From contig WPIO01000002.1 of NCBI GenBank assembly GCA_009760855.2, positions 975,001 to 1,039,000 on the forward strand: a stretch of 64,000 nt of DNA, read 5' to 3'. Shown piece by piece: positions 25,233-47,145 of the stretch (positions are counted from its first letter, which is position 1; the number at the start of each line of letters is the position of its first letter). Under the pieces are notes generated by a model. It worked only from the letters and a program-made list of their open reading frames with translations, ran no database searches and was not told the DNA's origin. The DNA comes from Cristatella mucedo (Eukaryota; Bryozoa; Phylactolaemata; Cristatellidae). Both the position numbers and the translations under genes were made by a program.

Positions 25233-26083
25233 CACACACACACATGCGTGCCCACGCACTCTGGCAAACGCTTGCACACGTCGTACTCGCGGCATGCAAA
25301 ACCACCTACTTACACAACGTTTTGAGTAGGCAGCAACAGAATATCTTTTTCGGGCGCATGCACTTACTTTCACTATGTTATGAACATGCATTATTACCAA
25401 TACTGCAAATATCCGTGGGCTACGCCATTAATGGTTACATCGGGTCTGTTGCTATAGGAGGCTACGGCTGTGTAGTTGAAAGCACGCCGTGCAGTTGCTA
25501 CTTAGTGCCCAGGCGACCAAAAAACAGCATCAACGAATGCACAATAAGCGAAAGAAAGCTCGTGCACCAGCCGCGTCGGCCGGCCATTGAACGTAAACGT
25601 GTGCGGCAACAGGTATGCTGCACCGCGACCGGCAAACGACGGTAAAGCTACCACGAGGTAGGCTCCGCGCCTCTGACGAACAACGGCTGGCTGCCGAGCG
25701 AGAGCACATCCACGTAATAGAGCTGTTACGCAACACGCAACGGTGCACGCCAGACCGCACGATATCGGCGGCGCGCATACCTGAGCAACGATTTTAGCCG
25801 CCAATTCGTCGCTCGGAGCGACGAACTCCCCGAGACGACTTATGATTTCCGAATCCGACTCTTCTTCGCTCGTGCACGCGGACGACGGTCCTTCTTCCTT
25901 GAGCTGTTCAACGCGCAGGACCGGCATGGGGCAGCCGACGCCTACGCCGACCACGTCGTTGGATCTCGCAGGCGCCAGCCCGGCGGCGGCGTTGTCAGCC
26001 GTGGCAGCGCTGGCCGCCGCCGGGCTAGCGGCAATCGATGCCGCGCCTTCGCACTGCTGACCATCGGCGCAGTATTCAGACAT
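13330..26083 (-). CDS. LARP6: La-related protein 6, two-exon gene
   Basis: Model: complement(join(13330-14676, 25781-26083)), 549 codons plus stop. Exon 1 (residues 1-101) ends [12 protein letters not shown]. Exon 2 continues [18 protein letters not shown], so the splice reconstitutes the start of the La motif (about 90-180). An RRM-like domain follows at about 185-265 ([35 protein letters not shown]). The long Ser/Gly/Ala-rich region is disordered, and near the C-terminus lies the LARP6 SUZ-C/LSA box, [12 protein letters not shown] (503-514). In vertebrates LARP6 binds a 5' stem-loop in collagen mRNAs; target RNAs here are unknown. Length is close to the human protein. The gene is GC-rich with strong GC3, which produces long antisense open frames. 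Confidence 0.96.
15021..15189 (-). mobile_element. tRNA-like SINE, family A
   Basis: The order matches the family (cagcagcct, then gcagaagagcc, then ggcaataaagg, then a decayed B box 'attcaatccc'), with a short internal insertion at 15106-15130. Confidence 0.65.
15190..16934. other. LARP6 intron, no feature recognised
   Basis: Apart from an A-run at about 15934, nothing with a recognisable coding or repeat signature was seen. Confidence 0.4.
16935..17085 (+). mobile_element. tRNA-like SINE, family A, degenerate
   Basis: In plus orientation it reads a B-box remnant (gagttcaaat), then 'attctttattgcc', 'actgcaagtggtggtgatag' and the terminal 'gaggctttttaatcagtta'. Confidence 0.65.
17110..17545 (+). 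mobile_element. LINE family 2, 3' end
   Basis: The open frame reads [20 protein letters not shown], the C-terminal signature of CR1/L2-type reverse transcriptases. A distinctive 3' tail follows (ggtaccgaatgcgtaccgaa, then gactttgtggagttacagac). Three further copies share this tail at 29.8, 30.4 and 51.9 kb. The tail is unlike that of family 1. Confidence 0.75.
17546..19238. other. LARP6 intron, unrecognised
   Basis: Contains an unmatched 102-codon open frame on the plus strand (18270-18578) with no family resemblance and no supporting context. No repeat was recognised. Confidence 0.35.
19239..19410 (-). mobile_element. tRNA-like SINE, family A
   Basis: Closely matches the 4.8 kb copy, including 'tagcgacagaagagcc', 'tgcagcggcaataaaggatc' and the B-box region 'gaattcgaacccacgacc', followed by the tRNA-like head ending at 'gtatgccaccacgg'. 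Confidence 0.85.
20560..20757 (+). mobile_element. Family-1 LINE tail
   Basis: Shows 'catgcttcctttccagcatg', 'gcctagaaagagattaggtt', a 'ggtgctatgcaaatgtatta' ending and then (TTA)n, the terminal order of family 1. Only the non-coding tail remains. Confidence 0.75.
20730..20811. repeat. (TTA)n-(GTA)n-(GCA)n compound microsatellite
   Basis: The triplet run follows the LINE tail directly, consistent with growth of the element's own terminal (TTA)n. Confidence 0.9.
21505..21625 (-). mobile_element. Family-1 LINE tail
   Basis: Reverse complement of the tail, starting from an (ATA)n run: 'agcaccctcagagaacttaa' and 'gtaggcactttacagatgct'. Confidence 0.75.
21626..24507. other. LARP6 intron, unrecognised
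   Basis: No family signature was seen. An open frame of 79 codons on the minus strand (22379-22618) and one of 135 codons on the plus strand (23566-23973) have no recognisable homology. Confidence 0.35.
24508..24885 (-). mobile_element. Family-1 LINE 3' end
   Basis: Minus-strand text matches the 62.2-62.9 kb copy closely from the 'WNSLP'-like segment through the 'catgctgccactaaccacat'-like repeat to the terminal 'gcgctttatcaagtg' and (TTA)n. It is one of the better-preserved tails. Confidence 0.85.
25077..25244. repeat. (CA)n with (CGCA)n microsatellite
   Basis: CA dinucleotides, interrupted at 25136-25155 and by a CGCA-tetranucleotide block at about 25196-25220. Confidence 0.95.
25781..26083 (-). 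CDS. LARP6: LARP6 exon 1 (start codon)
   Basis: ATG is at 26083-26081 and the donor is GCTCAG|gtatgc. The 101 residues are Ala-rich at the N-terminus, then acidic ([14 protein letters not shown]), and end in [12 protein letters not shown], the residues that lead into the La motif of LARP6 proteins. The exon is in phase 0 with exon 2. Confidence 0.92.
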
Positions 26084-26280
26084 GATTCCGTCGTATTCGA
26101 GTATTAGCCTGTGTCGTTAACTGCGAGCACTGCCGGTCAGCAGAGCGCAACGATCAAGAAGACGGACACGAGTCGACACCAGCACCCGATCTCGACAACC
26201 GCACGGTCAACCCCACCCGCCGACTGCGACCCGTCCGACCTTCCACCCGCGCTACCGGCTAACCTCACTTCCGTTTGTAA
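26084..26280. promoter_or_regulatory. Probable bidirectional LARP6/DCTN3 promoter
   Basis: 197 bp separate the two start codons, which face away from each other. The stretch is GC-rich, has no TATA box and carries an ETS-type word, cacttccg, at 26266-26273, just before the DCTN3 start. The shared control is inferred from the geometry; no expression evidence is available. Confidence 0.6.
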
Positions 26281-37180
<10,900 letters not shown>

Positions 37181-37230
37181 GTAACTGGAATATGTCTCGG
37201 CAAGCAATGTAGGATAGTGTCACTGGTGCT

Positions 37231-37282
37231 GCTGTTCGTGCTTTTATTGGCTGATTGCTTGCTGTTCGTGCTTTTATTGGCT
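37231..37282. repeat. 30-bp tandem duplication
   Basis: 'gctgttcgtgcttttattgg' occurs at 37231 and again at 37261, 51 nt after the DCTN3 exon 5 donor. Confidence 0.9.
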
Positions 37283-40200
37283 CTCCCTCTTAAAGTTGGC
37301 TGTTGCCATTGGCAGATTTTTGGCTGGCCAAACCTACCGAGCTTAGTGGCCATGTTGTCTGATGATGGGCAGGTAAAGGCAGTCGCCAGGTGCCCCATGG
37401 GAGGAATCGGCCTGGTCTGTTCTGAAGTGTACAGGCTAGTCTTCCTCTTGACGACTGTGTGGTTGTTTGGACACAGCTGCCCAGCAAGGAAGCAGTTGCA
37501 GAATCATCCCGATGCAATGTACCGCCGGCATGTGCCCGTGCATCGGTGGCACATCGTAGGGACATGGAGAATCTTAATTCGTGAGCGGGTTTTTTGATGC
37601 AGAATGCCCTAATAGAAGGTTAGCTACACTTTTCCTGGTGACTGATGGGTTGTAGGACATTAACTCCAGTTTGTCGAAACCCAGCGGTGGCTAGTGGGGC
37701 AGAGTTGTTGGCTATGGCTTTAGTAGGGATTGCTTAGTTGCAGGAACCAGATATGTGTAATCGCCGTGTCCTGCCCATCGCTGTGCCAGCCTACACAAGT
37801 AAAACATGTGAATAGATTAAGAGTTATTAATACATTTCTGCCCTGGGGTAATAAGTATGGTCATAGGAACCAGTAGAGACTGCCGTTGGCCTTCAACTTG
37901 CTTAGTTGCTTGTGTGGGACTAATCAATAACTTACGTAGCTCTCACATCAGAGTAAGAGCTTTTCAACCACTTGATGACGGTTTGGCTTCTGGCAGCAGC
38001 CACGTCGGTGTCACATACTAAAGCTTTGAAGGTATGTCCGTGCCGAATTCTATGATGACACTGTTCTAAAATGTCGTTGTGTATGCATACTATTTTAACT
38101 GGTCGGGCAGCTCCAATCCTCGGTAGATGTGACGTCTGATGATTGTGGGAACGTCGATCGTCGAAAGCTACGGCGTTAGGCAGTGAGCGCATCAGTCTCG
38201 ATATACCCAGAATACTCTGCACCCCGATTGGGAAGAACCAGAGTACCGGCACTCGTTTAGCACACAAGTAATTACTGCCTCAAATATTTGTAAAGCTGAA
38301 CCAGCAAGTAAAATTGAAAGATATTCTATCGGGTGAGGTTCAGCAGTCAACGTTGCTTAGCTAGTATTTCTAATATTCGTGAGCACTATCGGTAAGGAAG
38401 TTTGAACTTAGTGGATTGAGCATTTGTCTACATAAAGGGTCTTCTGTGAAAAATGCATGACAAAAGATGTAGACAGTGCAAATGCAGCGCGTGTCAAGGT
38501 ATTAGGGCAAGCAAAAATTAATGCAGGCCACTCAGCGTGATGATGCATCTGAGGAGTATGTATATGTGCAGCATTCGAAGCCGGCATTAGGTGCACACTT
38601 ATGGTGCACACCTCATGCTGGTGGTTTAGAATGCTGCACGTGCAAGAATGAGGATAAGCAGCAGCCTGCTAATTTTATTGTCCTGTTAATGGATGGGATT
38701 AGCATGGGCAAATGCAACCATTATACATCCAACATATCACTGTGGTCCAGTAGCATCAGCAGATATTTGTGGCCGGCACATGTCGCTGATCAGAACATGT
38801 GACCAGTGTGCATATTGCACATCAGGGTGGGGGTTGAAATAAGGACCTTGGCTTTCAGTCGGCATGCACAACCATAATGTTATGTTCAGAAAATAAGGCT
38901 GAGAAGTATTGGAATGTAAGCAAACATGTATGTCGATCTACAATGCAGCATAAGCAGGCATTGGCTGCAGCATCATTGCAAGGATGCATCTGCAGCCTAG
39001 ATGAACTGCTATTAGAAGATCATAAGGTGTGATGTTTGGTAAAAGTAAAAGATTGGTCTAGAGCCAACATTATGGTGTTACTAGGGGGGTGGCTATCCAA
39101 TAAATGCTGGGATTTGCAAGGGTTGCATTGCACAACAGGTACGTTGACATGTATATGTGAGTATCAGAAGCTGCTGCAAGAACAGCTCCAAAATCGGACT
39201 GTTCAATTTAAGTAGCAGCTTAATCAGCACTAGGTTATATAGTTAGCACACATTGTGTGGATGCATCTATTTATCGCAGCATTTAGTGGGTCCGTATGAT
39301 CGTCCTTTGTGTGCTTATGAGTGCTGACACTGTATTAGAGCTGTTTTGCTGTGCCCTAGGTCGTACATGCGATATCCCAAGTCAAAACAAATGCCTGCAT
39401 GTAACTGCAGGCAGCACCACATCCCTGCTGGAAATCTTGACGTGATTCGAAAAAGCTGTGAATTGTACTACATGTTATTATATATGCTGTAACATGCCGG
39501 TCTACTGCTCGACTGATGAAGCTTCATAATTAGGATGCTTGCTCTCCCTATTTATCAAATTTGAGAACTCAGATTGTGTGCCTGGTGTGTGGTATCCCAC
39601 AAAAGACTGACAGGAAAAGAGACAGAGGCAGACATTGAGACATAGTGGGAAAAGTACTAGGGTGTGAGAGATGAACAGGCAAAAGAGAAAGATGATAACG
39701 GACCAATAGAGGAGAGGATAGAGAGGCAGAAAGGAATGAGACATGGAATGGGGGAAAGAGGGAGAAAGATAGCAAGGGAGTTAGTGTGAAAAACAGGGGA
39801 AGAGACGAGAGAGTGGGGGGAAGTGGTGTAGCTAGGGAACGAGAGAGGGGTGTAAGCGTGGTAAGATATAGAAAGTGCTGGCGCGGGAATCGTTTACTGG
39901 CGGCGAAAGTAATCGGTGATCGCTTGTGAAGTGAAAATTGAAAATTGTATAATAATGACAGCCTACCGGTGTTCGCCTGTCTATTCATGCTGCACGGAGG
40001 AATAAGCGCTTATGTCTCCAGGCGACAATATAGCCAGAGCATGCCCTCAGGGTACTGCCATTGGGGGGGGGTATTTTTAGCCAGGGTAAACCCTCGATTC
40101 CCCCCCCCAGGCATGAGGCCAGCTCGGTGCTGAACCATGTGGACAGTGTAGACAGCACTTGTTCGGAATGCTTACCGAACCGAGGCAAATTAGGGCAGCT

Positions 40201-41589
40201 TGGCCCACGGAGCATACACCAGGATTGATGCAGCTTGCATCTGATTTGTCTGTGAGTCGACATTCCAGTGGGAGAGTTGTGAAATTTCGGAATCTGGAAT
40301 GGTATCGTTTGAGAATTGTCTATGCACCAAGAGGTTGTGCGATTATACAATTACGAGATACACAATTAGGAAGTAAGAACTCAATTGCTGCCACGCGTTA
40401 TATATGAAGTTGTTGCCTTTGCTGAAACTTGTGGCCTGCTTGATCGGCTTGAACTGCTTCGTAATGTTTGCCTGGATGTGCCTGTATAACCTTTCGTGTA
40501 GATATTGGTACAACAGAGTCTTGCAAATACGAGGCAGCTAATAGACAAATACAACAGCATCGTATCCTTTTTGTACTTGCTTATTCTTCGTATATTTGCT
40601 AATCGAGTTTCGTTTGTGTGTTGTGTTTTGGTGTTAGTCATATGACTTATGACATGGTGACTATTGCAATCTTGTGATTTCCTGCCTTCCATCTTAAGCC
40701 TTTGTTTCGGTACTGCACGCAGAGCCTCTTTGCACTCCTGGTATAATTTTACCGGGGTTTGCAAATATGAACAACCATAAAGAGCACTACATTAGCAAAA
40801 CCATTGATTACCAAGCTTGTGACTTGAGAAATGCCTTAGTGCTGCAGTACTAAACCTCAAAGTTCTCATTCACTCCCCGTGAACTTTGTCTGGATACTTT
40901 CTTTTGTATTGCTCGGCAGCTCCAGCACTCTCTTTTACGCCTCGGAACTCCCTTTCTTTACCCAAACCACGTATTGCTAATGGAAACTGGCTGTGAGTAT
41001 GAAATGTAACATTCAGAAAAAGACCGTCGCGTGCACCACATTATTATTCCTACACGTAAATTGCCTGAAACGTGTAAGATTGTTGCTTTTGCTCACGGAG
41101 GCTGATAGTGTGCCTGTTGACCAGGAGACTTCATCTTCATAGGCTTGTAAGACCCCAAGCATGTGTCATTTCTGCTAAACTCGATCATCTGGTAGTGCTG
41201 GTGTGTTTGTTACACTTGTGTGTACAGAATATGGGGCACGTCTTGCTGTTCATGTGTGTCTGTGTGCTTCGCACTCCACATGCCAAGCATGGTGTCATCC
41301 ATGGGAATGTATGGCTGGAGATTGCCAAGCTGCAGGGCCTTTAAGCTTGGTCGGTAACCCCTGAATTACCATATTTGTCTACTGGTTTGGCATCCACAGC
41401 TTTTGTTGACGACATTCGCTTTCGATAGAAGCTAGATTTTTTAAATCGAATGACAAAACCAACCTCATCTTTATGGGAAATCATGTTGTCATTGTCACTC
41501 AGACACTGGTAGCCTTGCCCTCAAATCGGCTGAGATAGTATCTTCCCCGGAGCGACTGCACGGAATCTAGGTTTCCAGTTCCATAGTGA
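37283..41589. other. No gene recognised
   Basis: Contains unmatched open frames (for example 37932-38267 on the minus strand and 38521-38802 on the plus strand) and a LINE fragment at 39255-39345. The missing DCTN3 3' exon may be somewhere here. No conserved motif was found. Confidence 0.35.
39255..39345 (+). mobile_element. Family-1 LINE fragment
   Basis: Matches the 'gcatttagtgggtccctgtg' to 'gctgacactgt' part of the family-1 3' region; no tail is attached. Confidence 0.6.
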
Positions 41590-42030
41590 CCTTTTGCTAG
41601 ATGATTACTTCAGCTTCACAGTCGTCATGCTTTTAGCTAGGTATTGTTTGACATCTCGTCTCGACACTAAGTCATCCCTTGCAGGTCTTTCTGCCTGTGC
41701 GATAGGGAACTTGCAGATGATGCAAAACTCGGCAGTTGGGCTTGTCTTTCGTGAGTGTCGCAACTGCCTCATTATGCCACTTCTCTCTTAGGCTCTCAGG
41801 GAACATCTACATCAAGGCCCTGTAAGTCACTTTTAGGTCCCTTGATTTTATTAGTCGGGCTTCTCGGTTCCCCCTGCTTTAGTCGTTGAGCTGTGCCTCT
41901 AAGCAACCTCAAACCTTAAGGAGACCTTGCGGTCGGTTCGTATGCACTTTTAAGTGTATAACTCTCTACCAACTGACGTCGCGATGTACCCTGACTTTCG
42001 GACATTTAGAAAAAAGCTATGAAAAAGATT
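41590..42030 (+). mobile_element. Family-1 LINE 3' end, broken
   Basis: Contains the RT segments equivalent to LQxxQNSA, ITPLL and TFxKKL. The tail is missing and a (CT)n array follows after about 100 bp. Confidence 0.65.
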
Positions 42031-42133
42031 ACTCTCGATTATCAATCCATCATCTCCCTCCCTCCCTACCTCTTTCATCTCTTTCTCTCTCTTCCTGTGT
42101 TCATCTACAATTATATTTCCCTGTATTCACCTG

Positions 42134-42134
<1 letters not shown>

Positions 42135-42219
<85 letters not shown>
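42135..42219. repeat. (CT)n microsatellite
   Basis: Pure CT, downstream of the broken LINE. Confidence 0.98.
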
Positions 42220-42221
<2 letters not shown>

Positions 42222-42300
42222 AGTTCTTCCGTATCTTACTCTCCCTCTCTTCCTGTGCTTGTTTTCCCTATACTATACTAAACATTAATAAACAAATCCA

Positions 42301-42483
42301 AGCTGATTAAACAGCCTCTTTTTGTATACTTTGTATTTTTATATAGTGACAGAAGAGCCTTTACGGCTATCACCACCACTTGCAGTGGCGATAAAGAATC
42401 GCCTACCACAGGAATCGAACCCACGACCTAGGGACCGAGGTCGTGAAAGCAACCGCCTTACCTGGTGTGCCATCACGGCTCAC
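42301..42483 (-). mobile_element. tRNA-like SINE, family A
   Basis: Well preserved. The order is tail, 'gacagaagagcctttacggc', B-box region 'ggaatcgaacccacgacc', head. The second copy follows directly. Confidence 0.85.
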
Positions 42484-42497
42484 AGAAGATAATCTTA

Positions 42498-42655
42498 GCT
42501 GAATTGACAGCCTCATTTGTATAGCGGTAGAAGAGCCCTATGGGCTATCACCACCACTTGCAGTGGGTACTAAAGAATCACCCACAATAGGATTCGAACC
42601 CATGACCTCGGTCGTGAAGAGTGGGCACCTTACTGCCTGGGCTATCACAGCCCAG
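42498..42655 (-). mobile_element. tRNA-like SINE, family A (second, tandem copy)
   Basis: Same orientation as the preceding copy with a 14-bp gap, giving a tandem pair. The body reads 'gcggtagaagagccctatgg'; the head reads 'gctgtgatagcccag' in sense. Confidence 0.75.
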
Positions 42656-43994
42656 TACTAATACTACTATTCTCTATATACTATCTCTATACTAACATAT
42701 TCATAGCACATGCTTCTCCAGTGTGAATCGTGCATGATTAGATGACTGATATCTACCAGTGTTTACCCTCGAAAAATTGTGGAAAACTTGAGACAATATA
42801 CTTTAATGAAAACTTTTCTAACATTCCTGAAAACTTGATTTAATCAGAACAACTATGATTGTATAAGTTGTAACTTATAATTAAAATTCACATTTCTACG
42901 TTCGATTTCAACAATAGCATGTTATGGCTCCAAATCCAGATTAGTAAATGATCTGATATTTTCCCCGTCACACTCTTCAAGCTCTACCGTCATAGTAGTA
43001 TTCACTATAAACATCGCCTAGGGCACAGCAGAAACGTGACGTACGCGACCTGTGCTTACGGATCACTCATTGGTTAGGTTGATAATCATTATGAGTTGTT
43101 TGAATTCATGCTGCAGTTGCATGCTAAAATCGCTTATCAGCCGACACGCTCTCTGCTCGTTTTGAAGTACCTGGAAAGATTGTTTACTCTTAATGCACTA
43201 CTAAATGCAATATTATGGCTCTTAATTATTATTATCCCTAGCTTTTGCGAGTGCAGATCTTTCAGTGCTAGATTTTATCTCGTTGCTCGTATGTGACAAA
43301 TGAATACATTCGTTACCATCAGATGAACATGTGATACATTAAGTGTTTGTTATGAGCTTCTTTGAAGTGCATGTTGCATGTTTTCAAGGGCTATTAGCCA
43401 TCTGTTTCCAGTGTGACTCACCATGGCTAGCTGGTAAATGGTGAACGATCTCTTTTACACCATTTTTCCTTAGCATATCCTAGATTGATGGACTTAGTGC
43501 CCAATTACTCCGTTGGAATGATCTCGTCGTGGGTGTGAAGGCCTCGGTTGCTGCTTCTACTTCTGCATAGATAGGGTTGCTACCAACGTGATCTGTTAGT
43601 TATGTAAGCAGCCTCTGCAAGGATGCGATGGGCAACTGAGGCTTTACGGATTTGTTATTTTGTGCTTAGGAATCGTCAATATATATATTGTATATACTAT
43701 CACGTATGGTTTTACCAAATACTTATGCCTAAAAATGGTAATGTCTGCTGCTCAAAGCCAACTTACTTTGTTCATGCGTATGTTTCAATGGTACAAGCGC
43801 GAGTGAAGATGCGTCGTCTACATAGTGAAATGGTGCTGTGCAAGCGCAGCTTTATTCGGCTTAGTTCTACCAATCTGATCAAACATTGTGTTTGCTATGC
43901 TGCGAGAGCAAAACTTGCCTACGCTAAAAAAAACTTGTCAACCGGAACCTTAATAAAGTGCATTTTCTTCTTCCCTGCATCTTTTGTGTTCGCT
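42656..43994. other. No gene recognised
   Basis: AT-rich, with no conserved frame or repeat apart from short low-complexity stretches. Confidence 0.35.
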
Positions 43995-44118
43995 TGTTGA
44001 CAATGAGCACGCTACCACTAACCATTCGGTCATGCTTCCTTTGCAACACGTGTAAAGTGCCTAGAAAGAGATTAAGTTCTCTGAGGGTGCCATACAAATA
44101 TATTACTACTATTATCCA
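43995..44118 (+). mobile_element. Family-1 LINE tail
   Basis: Shows 'catgcttcctttgcaacacg', 'gcctagaaagagattaagtt' and an imperfect (TTA)n-like end. Confidence 0.85.
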
Positions 44119-44574
44119 TTTCTCACATATTCAAGGTTGCTGTACATGCATGCGTTGCTTGCATTTTTTAAATCAGTTGTGGTATTTATTAACGTTGCAG
44201 CACATGCACTTGCATACACACTCAAACATGTAGGAATAGGCCAATAAAAAAAAATCGCATGACTACATGGTATGACGTTAGACAACATTTAAGATCTCGA
44301 GCTGCTGGTTCCGGCAGCATTCGAGCATCCCCACGGGGGTGAAGCTGGATATATGCCATTGAAGGATGTACACATGTCTCATAGATGTACGGCCAGGTCT
44401 GTCTTTGGCTGTATCAAATTCGGGGGCGGCGGTCCTGAGCTTACCAAAGTGGACGTGTGAAGTATTTAAACTCTTCAGACGGTGGTTGATCATGCTACCA
44501 CCGCCGATCAATAGTACAAAGCTCGTAATCGCTTGGTAGTAGTGGCAACGGTGGGTAGAATAAAAATAGTACAA

Positions 44575-44732
44575 GTCAGCAACAATCTCATTTATATAAC
44601 GGCAGGCGAGCCTAACCTGCAATCGCTCTTGAATTGCACTGTGTAATAAGGAGCTGTGTGCTAGAGGACTCAAACCCACGACGTTCGTCAAGCTTGAACA
44701 CCTTAAACCTAGACTAAGACACTGAGGCGACT
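44575..44732 (-). mobile_element. tRNA-like SINE, family A, diverged
   Basis: The tail 'gtcagcaacaatctcattta' and a weak B-box region ('gactcaaacccacgacg') keep the family order. Confidence 0.6.
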
Positions 44733-44889
44733 ACTTGTTCTAGTACTGGCTTTAATAGTCCCTTAGTGAAAGTTGTGATAGTGGAAGTTAGTAAGTGGAA
44801 GCGGCTGAAGTTAGGATCAAAGAAGGCAGGCAGTTTTCAGTTAATGGATTCAGCCATTCGGATCCTGTTTTTGCCGTACCTGAATTGCG

Positions 44890-45043
44890 GGTGAGCCGTG
44901 CTGGCACACTAGGTAAGGCTTTCACTACCGAGGTCGCGGGTTCGATTCCTGCGGTGGGCGATTCTTTATCGCCACTGCAAGCGGTGCTGATAGCCGTAAA
45001 GGCTCTTCTGTCGCTATACAAAAAGAGGCTGTTTAATCAGCTA
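44890..45043 (+). mobile_element. tRNA-like SINE, family A (best copy)
   Basis: In plus orientation: A-box-like head 'gtgagccgtgctggcacact', B box 'gggttcgattcc', body 'gccactgcaagcggtgctga' and tail 'gaggctgtttaatcagct', followed by (TTTA)n. It is the best-preserved copy and suits use as the family reference. Confidence 0.85.
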
Positions 45044-45069
45044 GGATTTATTTATTTATTTATTTATCG

Positions 45070-46827
45070 ACTTGTGATGGATTGGGATGCACAGGAGTCA
45101 GGAGCTCATTTCATGTTTTCGGCACACGGACCGAATGTTTAATTGCCCAGTGACTGGGTATGTTAAACGTAACTGTTGGCCTATGCTGGTATTCCGAAAA
45201 GTCATTGAAGCTACATTAGTCCCTTTCAGGATTTGAAATAAATGATTAAATTTATTTTTCAAAATTGTGGGTCGGGTCGCTGCTAAGGTGAACTCTAGGC
45301 AGGCTGCCATACTATACGGTAGACATTAGGGTAGGGCTTATGCAGCCATGTAGAAACTATGGGCAGACGACGCTTACCAATCATTAGAACACATTGTGCA
45401 CTCACTAACAGCCATGCAACTTACCGAAAGTCTTTATGTATGACCCAAGTGAGTGTCCTGTGACATTCAGTATCGAGGAAAACAAAAGCCTTACAGAGCA
45501 GCGTCCCATGCAATGTACCATACATGCCTGTCATAAGGAGATAAAGCCTTAATTGCAATTTTTCCACGAATAGTTCCCAAGATTTTGCAAAATCACATTA
45601 CACATACAGGGCTCCTGCACTTTACTGTGGGCGTTTTAAGGGTATCTTTGCCTTTGTAGTTTAGCATCTCTATCTGTTTTATGTCGAACATTAGCGAGAA
45701 GCCTATCGGTGGAAGGCGTCTAAGTCTAAGTCTGCTCATGTGTAACCTTTGCTGCCGAGGAAGAATGTGCTACGACACGTTTTGGAAATTTGGTGGCTTG
45801 CTTGTGTCTGATGGTAAGCCAGCCCAGCATAGTGGTGGAAGGATTGATGGCCAAGATCAGGGAGTTCAGCAGTCTGGATTTCGATTTCTAAGAGCTAGAT
45901 TTCTCAGCTCCGGATGTTGCATCACAATTCGTGTGTTATTGCAATTTAGCTCAGGACTTCGACTGACCCAATTAAGACTCAAATTGATCATCGGACGACT
46001 TTACTTGGGCACCGCCGTGGATGCCAAATACTGCATAAATTTAGAATAAAATGTGTAAGAGAACAATCGCGTTCCATGCACTTGAACATACAACTGCCAA
46101 GCAATAAATCAATTCGCTAGTAGCACCCTAAAAAGGTCACCGACATCTTCGGATCGGATTAGCCAGGCCAAACCAATTCTTATGGCCATTGCAGATGCTG
46201 TAAAACTGACTTGTCTCAATGGCAATACAGACCGATGGGTACAAAGATTTTCTTTCTGTTCAGAGAACAGCGATATTGGTTCCACGGATTCTAAAGCTAT
46301 TTTTATGTTTTGATAATGAGCGCCTACTTGTTCTCTACCAAATCAACGGAACATCAAACAGTATATACAGCACAGTAGATTTCCTTAAACTAAATTATGA
46401 TAAAATCCAACTCTTACTCATAAGGCACCCCAGCTTGCGGCTCTGCTAGACTTTGCTCTTCTAATTGGTGATCCTGGAGTGCGACCATCAATGTGTACTC
46501 GGACTGTAGCTATCCTCTTTGACATCGGAAGAATTCCAAAAGTGAGAAATCACCAAAAGTAAGTAAGTACCAAATTTTGATAGAAACTACTTGAACACTT
46601 TTTCTATTTTACTTTGATAAAGATTGTGCAATACAAGAGCTGCAAGATTGGTCGTCAGTGGGGTAGCCTCACTTGCAACGAGGCCGTTAAATCGGCTAAG
46701 GTAAACTAAGGCTAGCATTCCAAACCAAATTTCTCCGTGGTTTTTTCACGGGTATAGGCGAGCAATATTGCATTTGTATGACGTAGGAAGACCACTTTTT
46801 AAGCACTAACATAAAGTGAAAAAAGAG
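45070..46827. other. No gene recognised
   Basis: Only unmatched open frames are present. A faint SINE-B-like tail and head lie at 46110-46180. Confidence 0.35.
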
Positions 46828-47060
46828 CATAACCCTAAGAGAGCTAAATCTGAATAAAACTTATTTCCCAGCTATGAAATGCCTATCCAAACTGATGATT
46901 GACAATAACAAGAACAATTGCAGCACGAATAAGCACATAAAGGAAGATTCGCACAGAGAGAGCAAATGCTGTAAGGAACGTGTGGGTTTTAGCTTCGAGT
47001 TAAATGTCGTCAAGTCAGAGGATGTTGTAACGTCAGTCGGTTGGTAGTTCCAAGTTTTGG
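46828..47060 (-). mobile_element. Family-1 LINE 3' end, decayed
   Basis: Minus-strand reading keeps the order 'WNYQPTDVTTSSDLTTFNSK', equivalent to WNSLP...TTFK, and then loses the tail. Confidence 0.65.
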
Positions 47061-47145
47061 TGCCATAAGAGTCACGGTCAGAAGCGATAAGAGCCACGGT
47101 CAGAAGTCACTTACTGGTCGTCAGTCGTGGCTGCCTCTCCAACAG

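Noticed and set aside
25077-25244. Direct repeats considered as a CRISPR-like array
   Set aside because: Simple CA/CGCA microsatellite with no unique spacers, in a eukaryotic genome.
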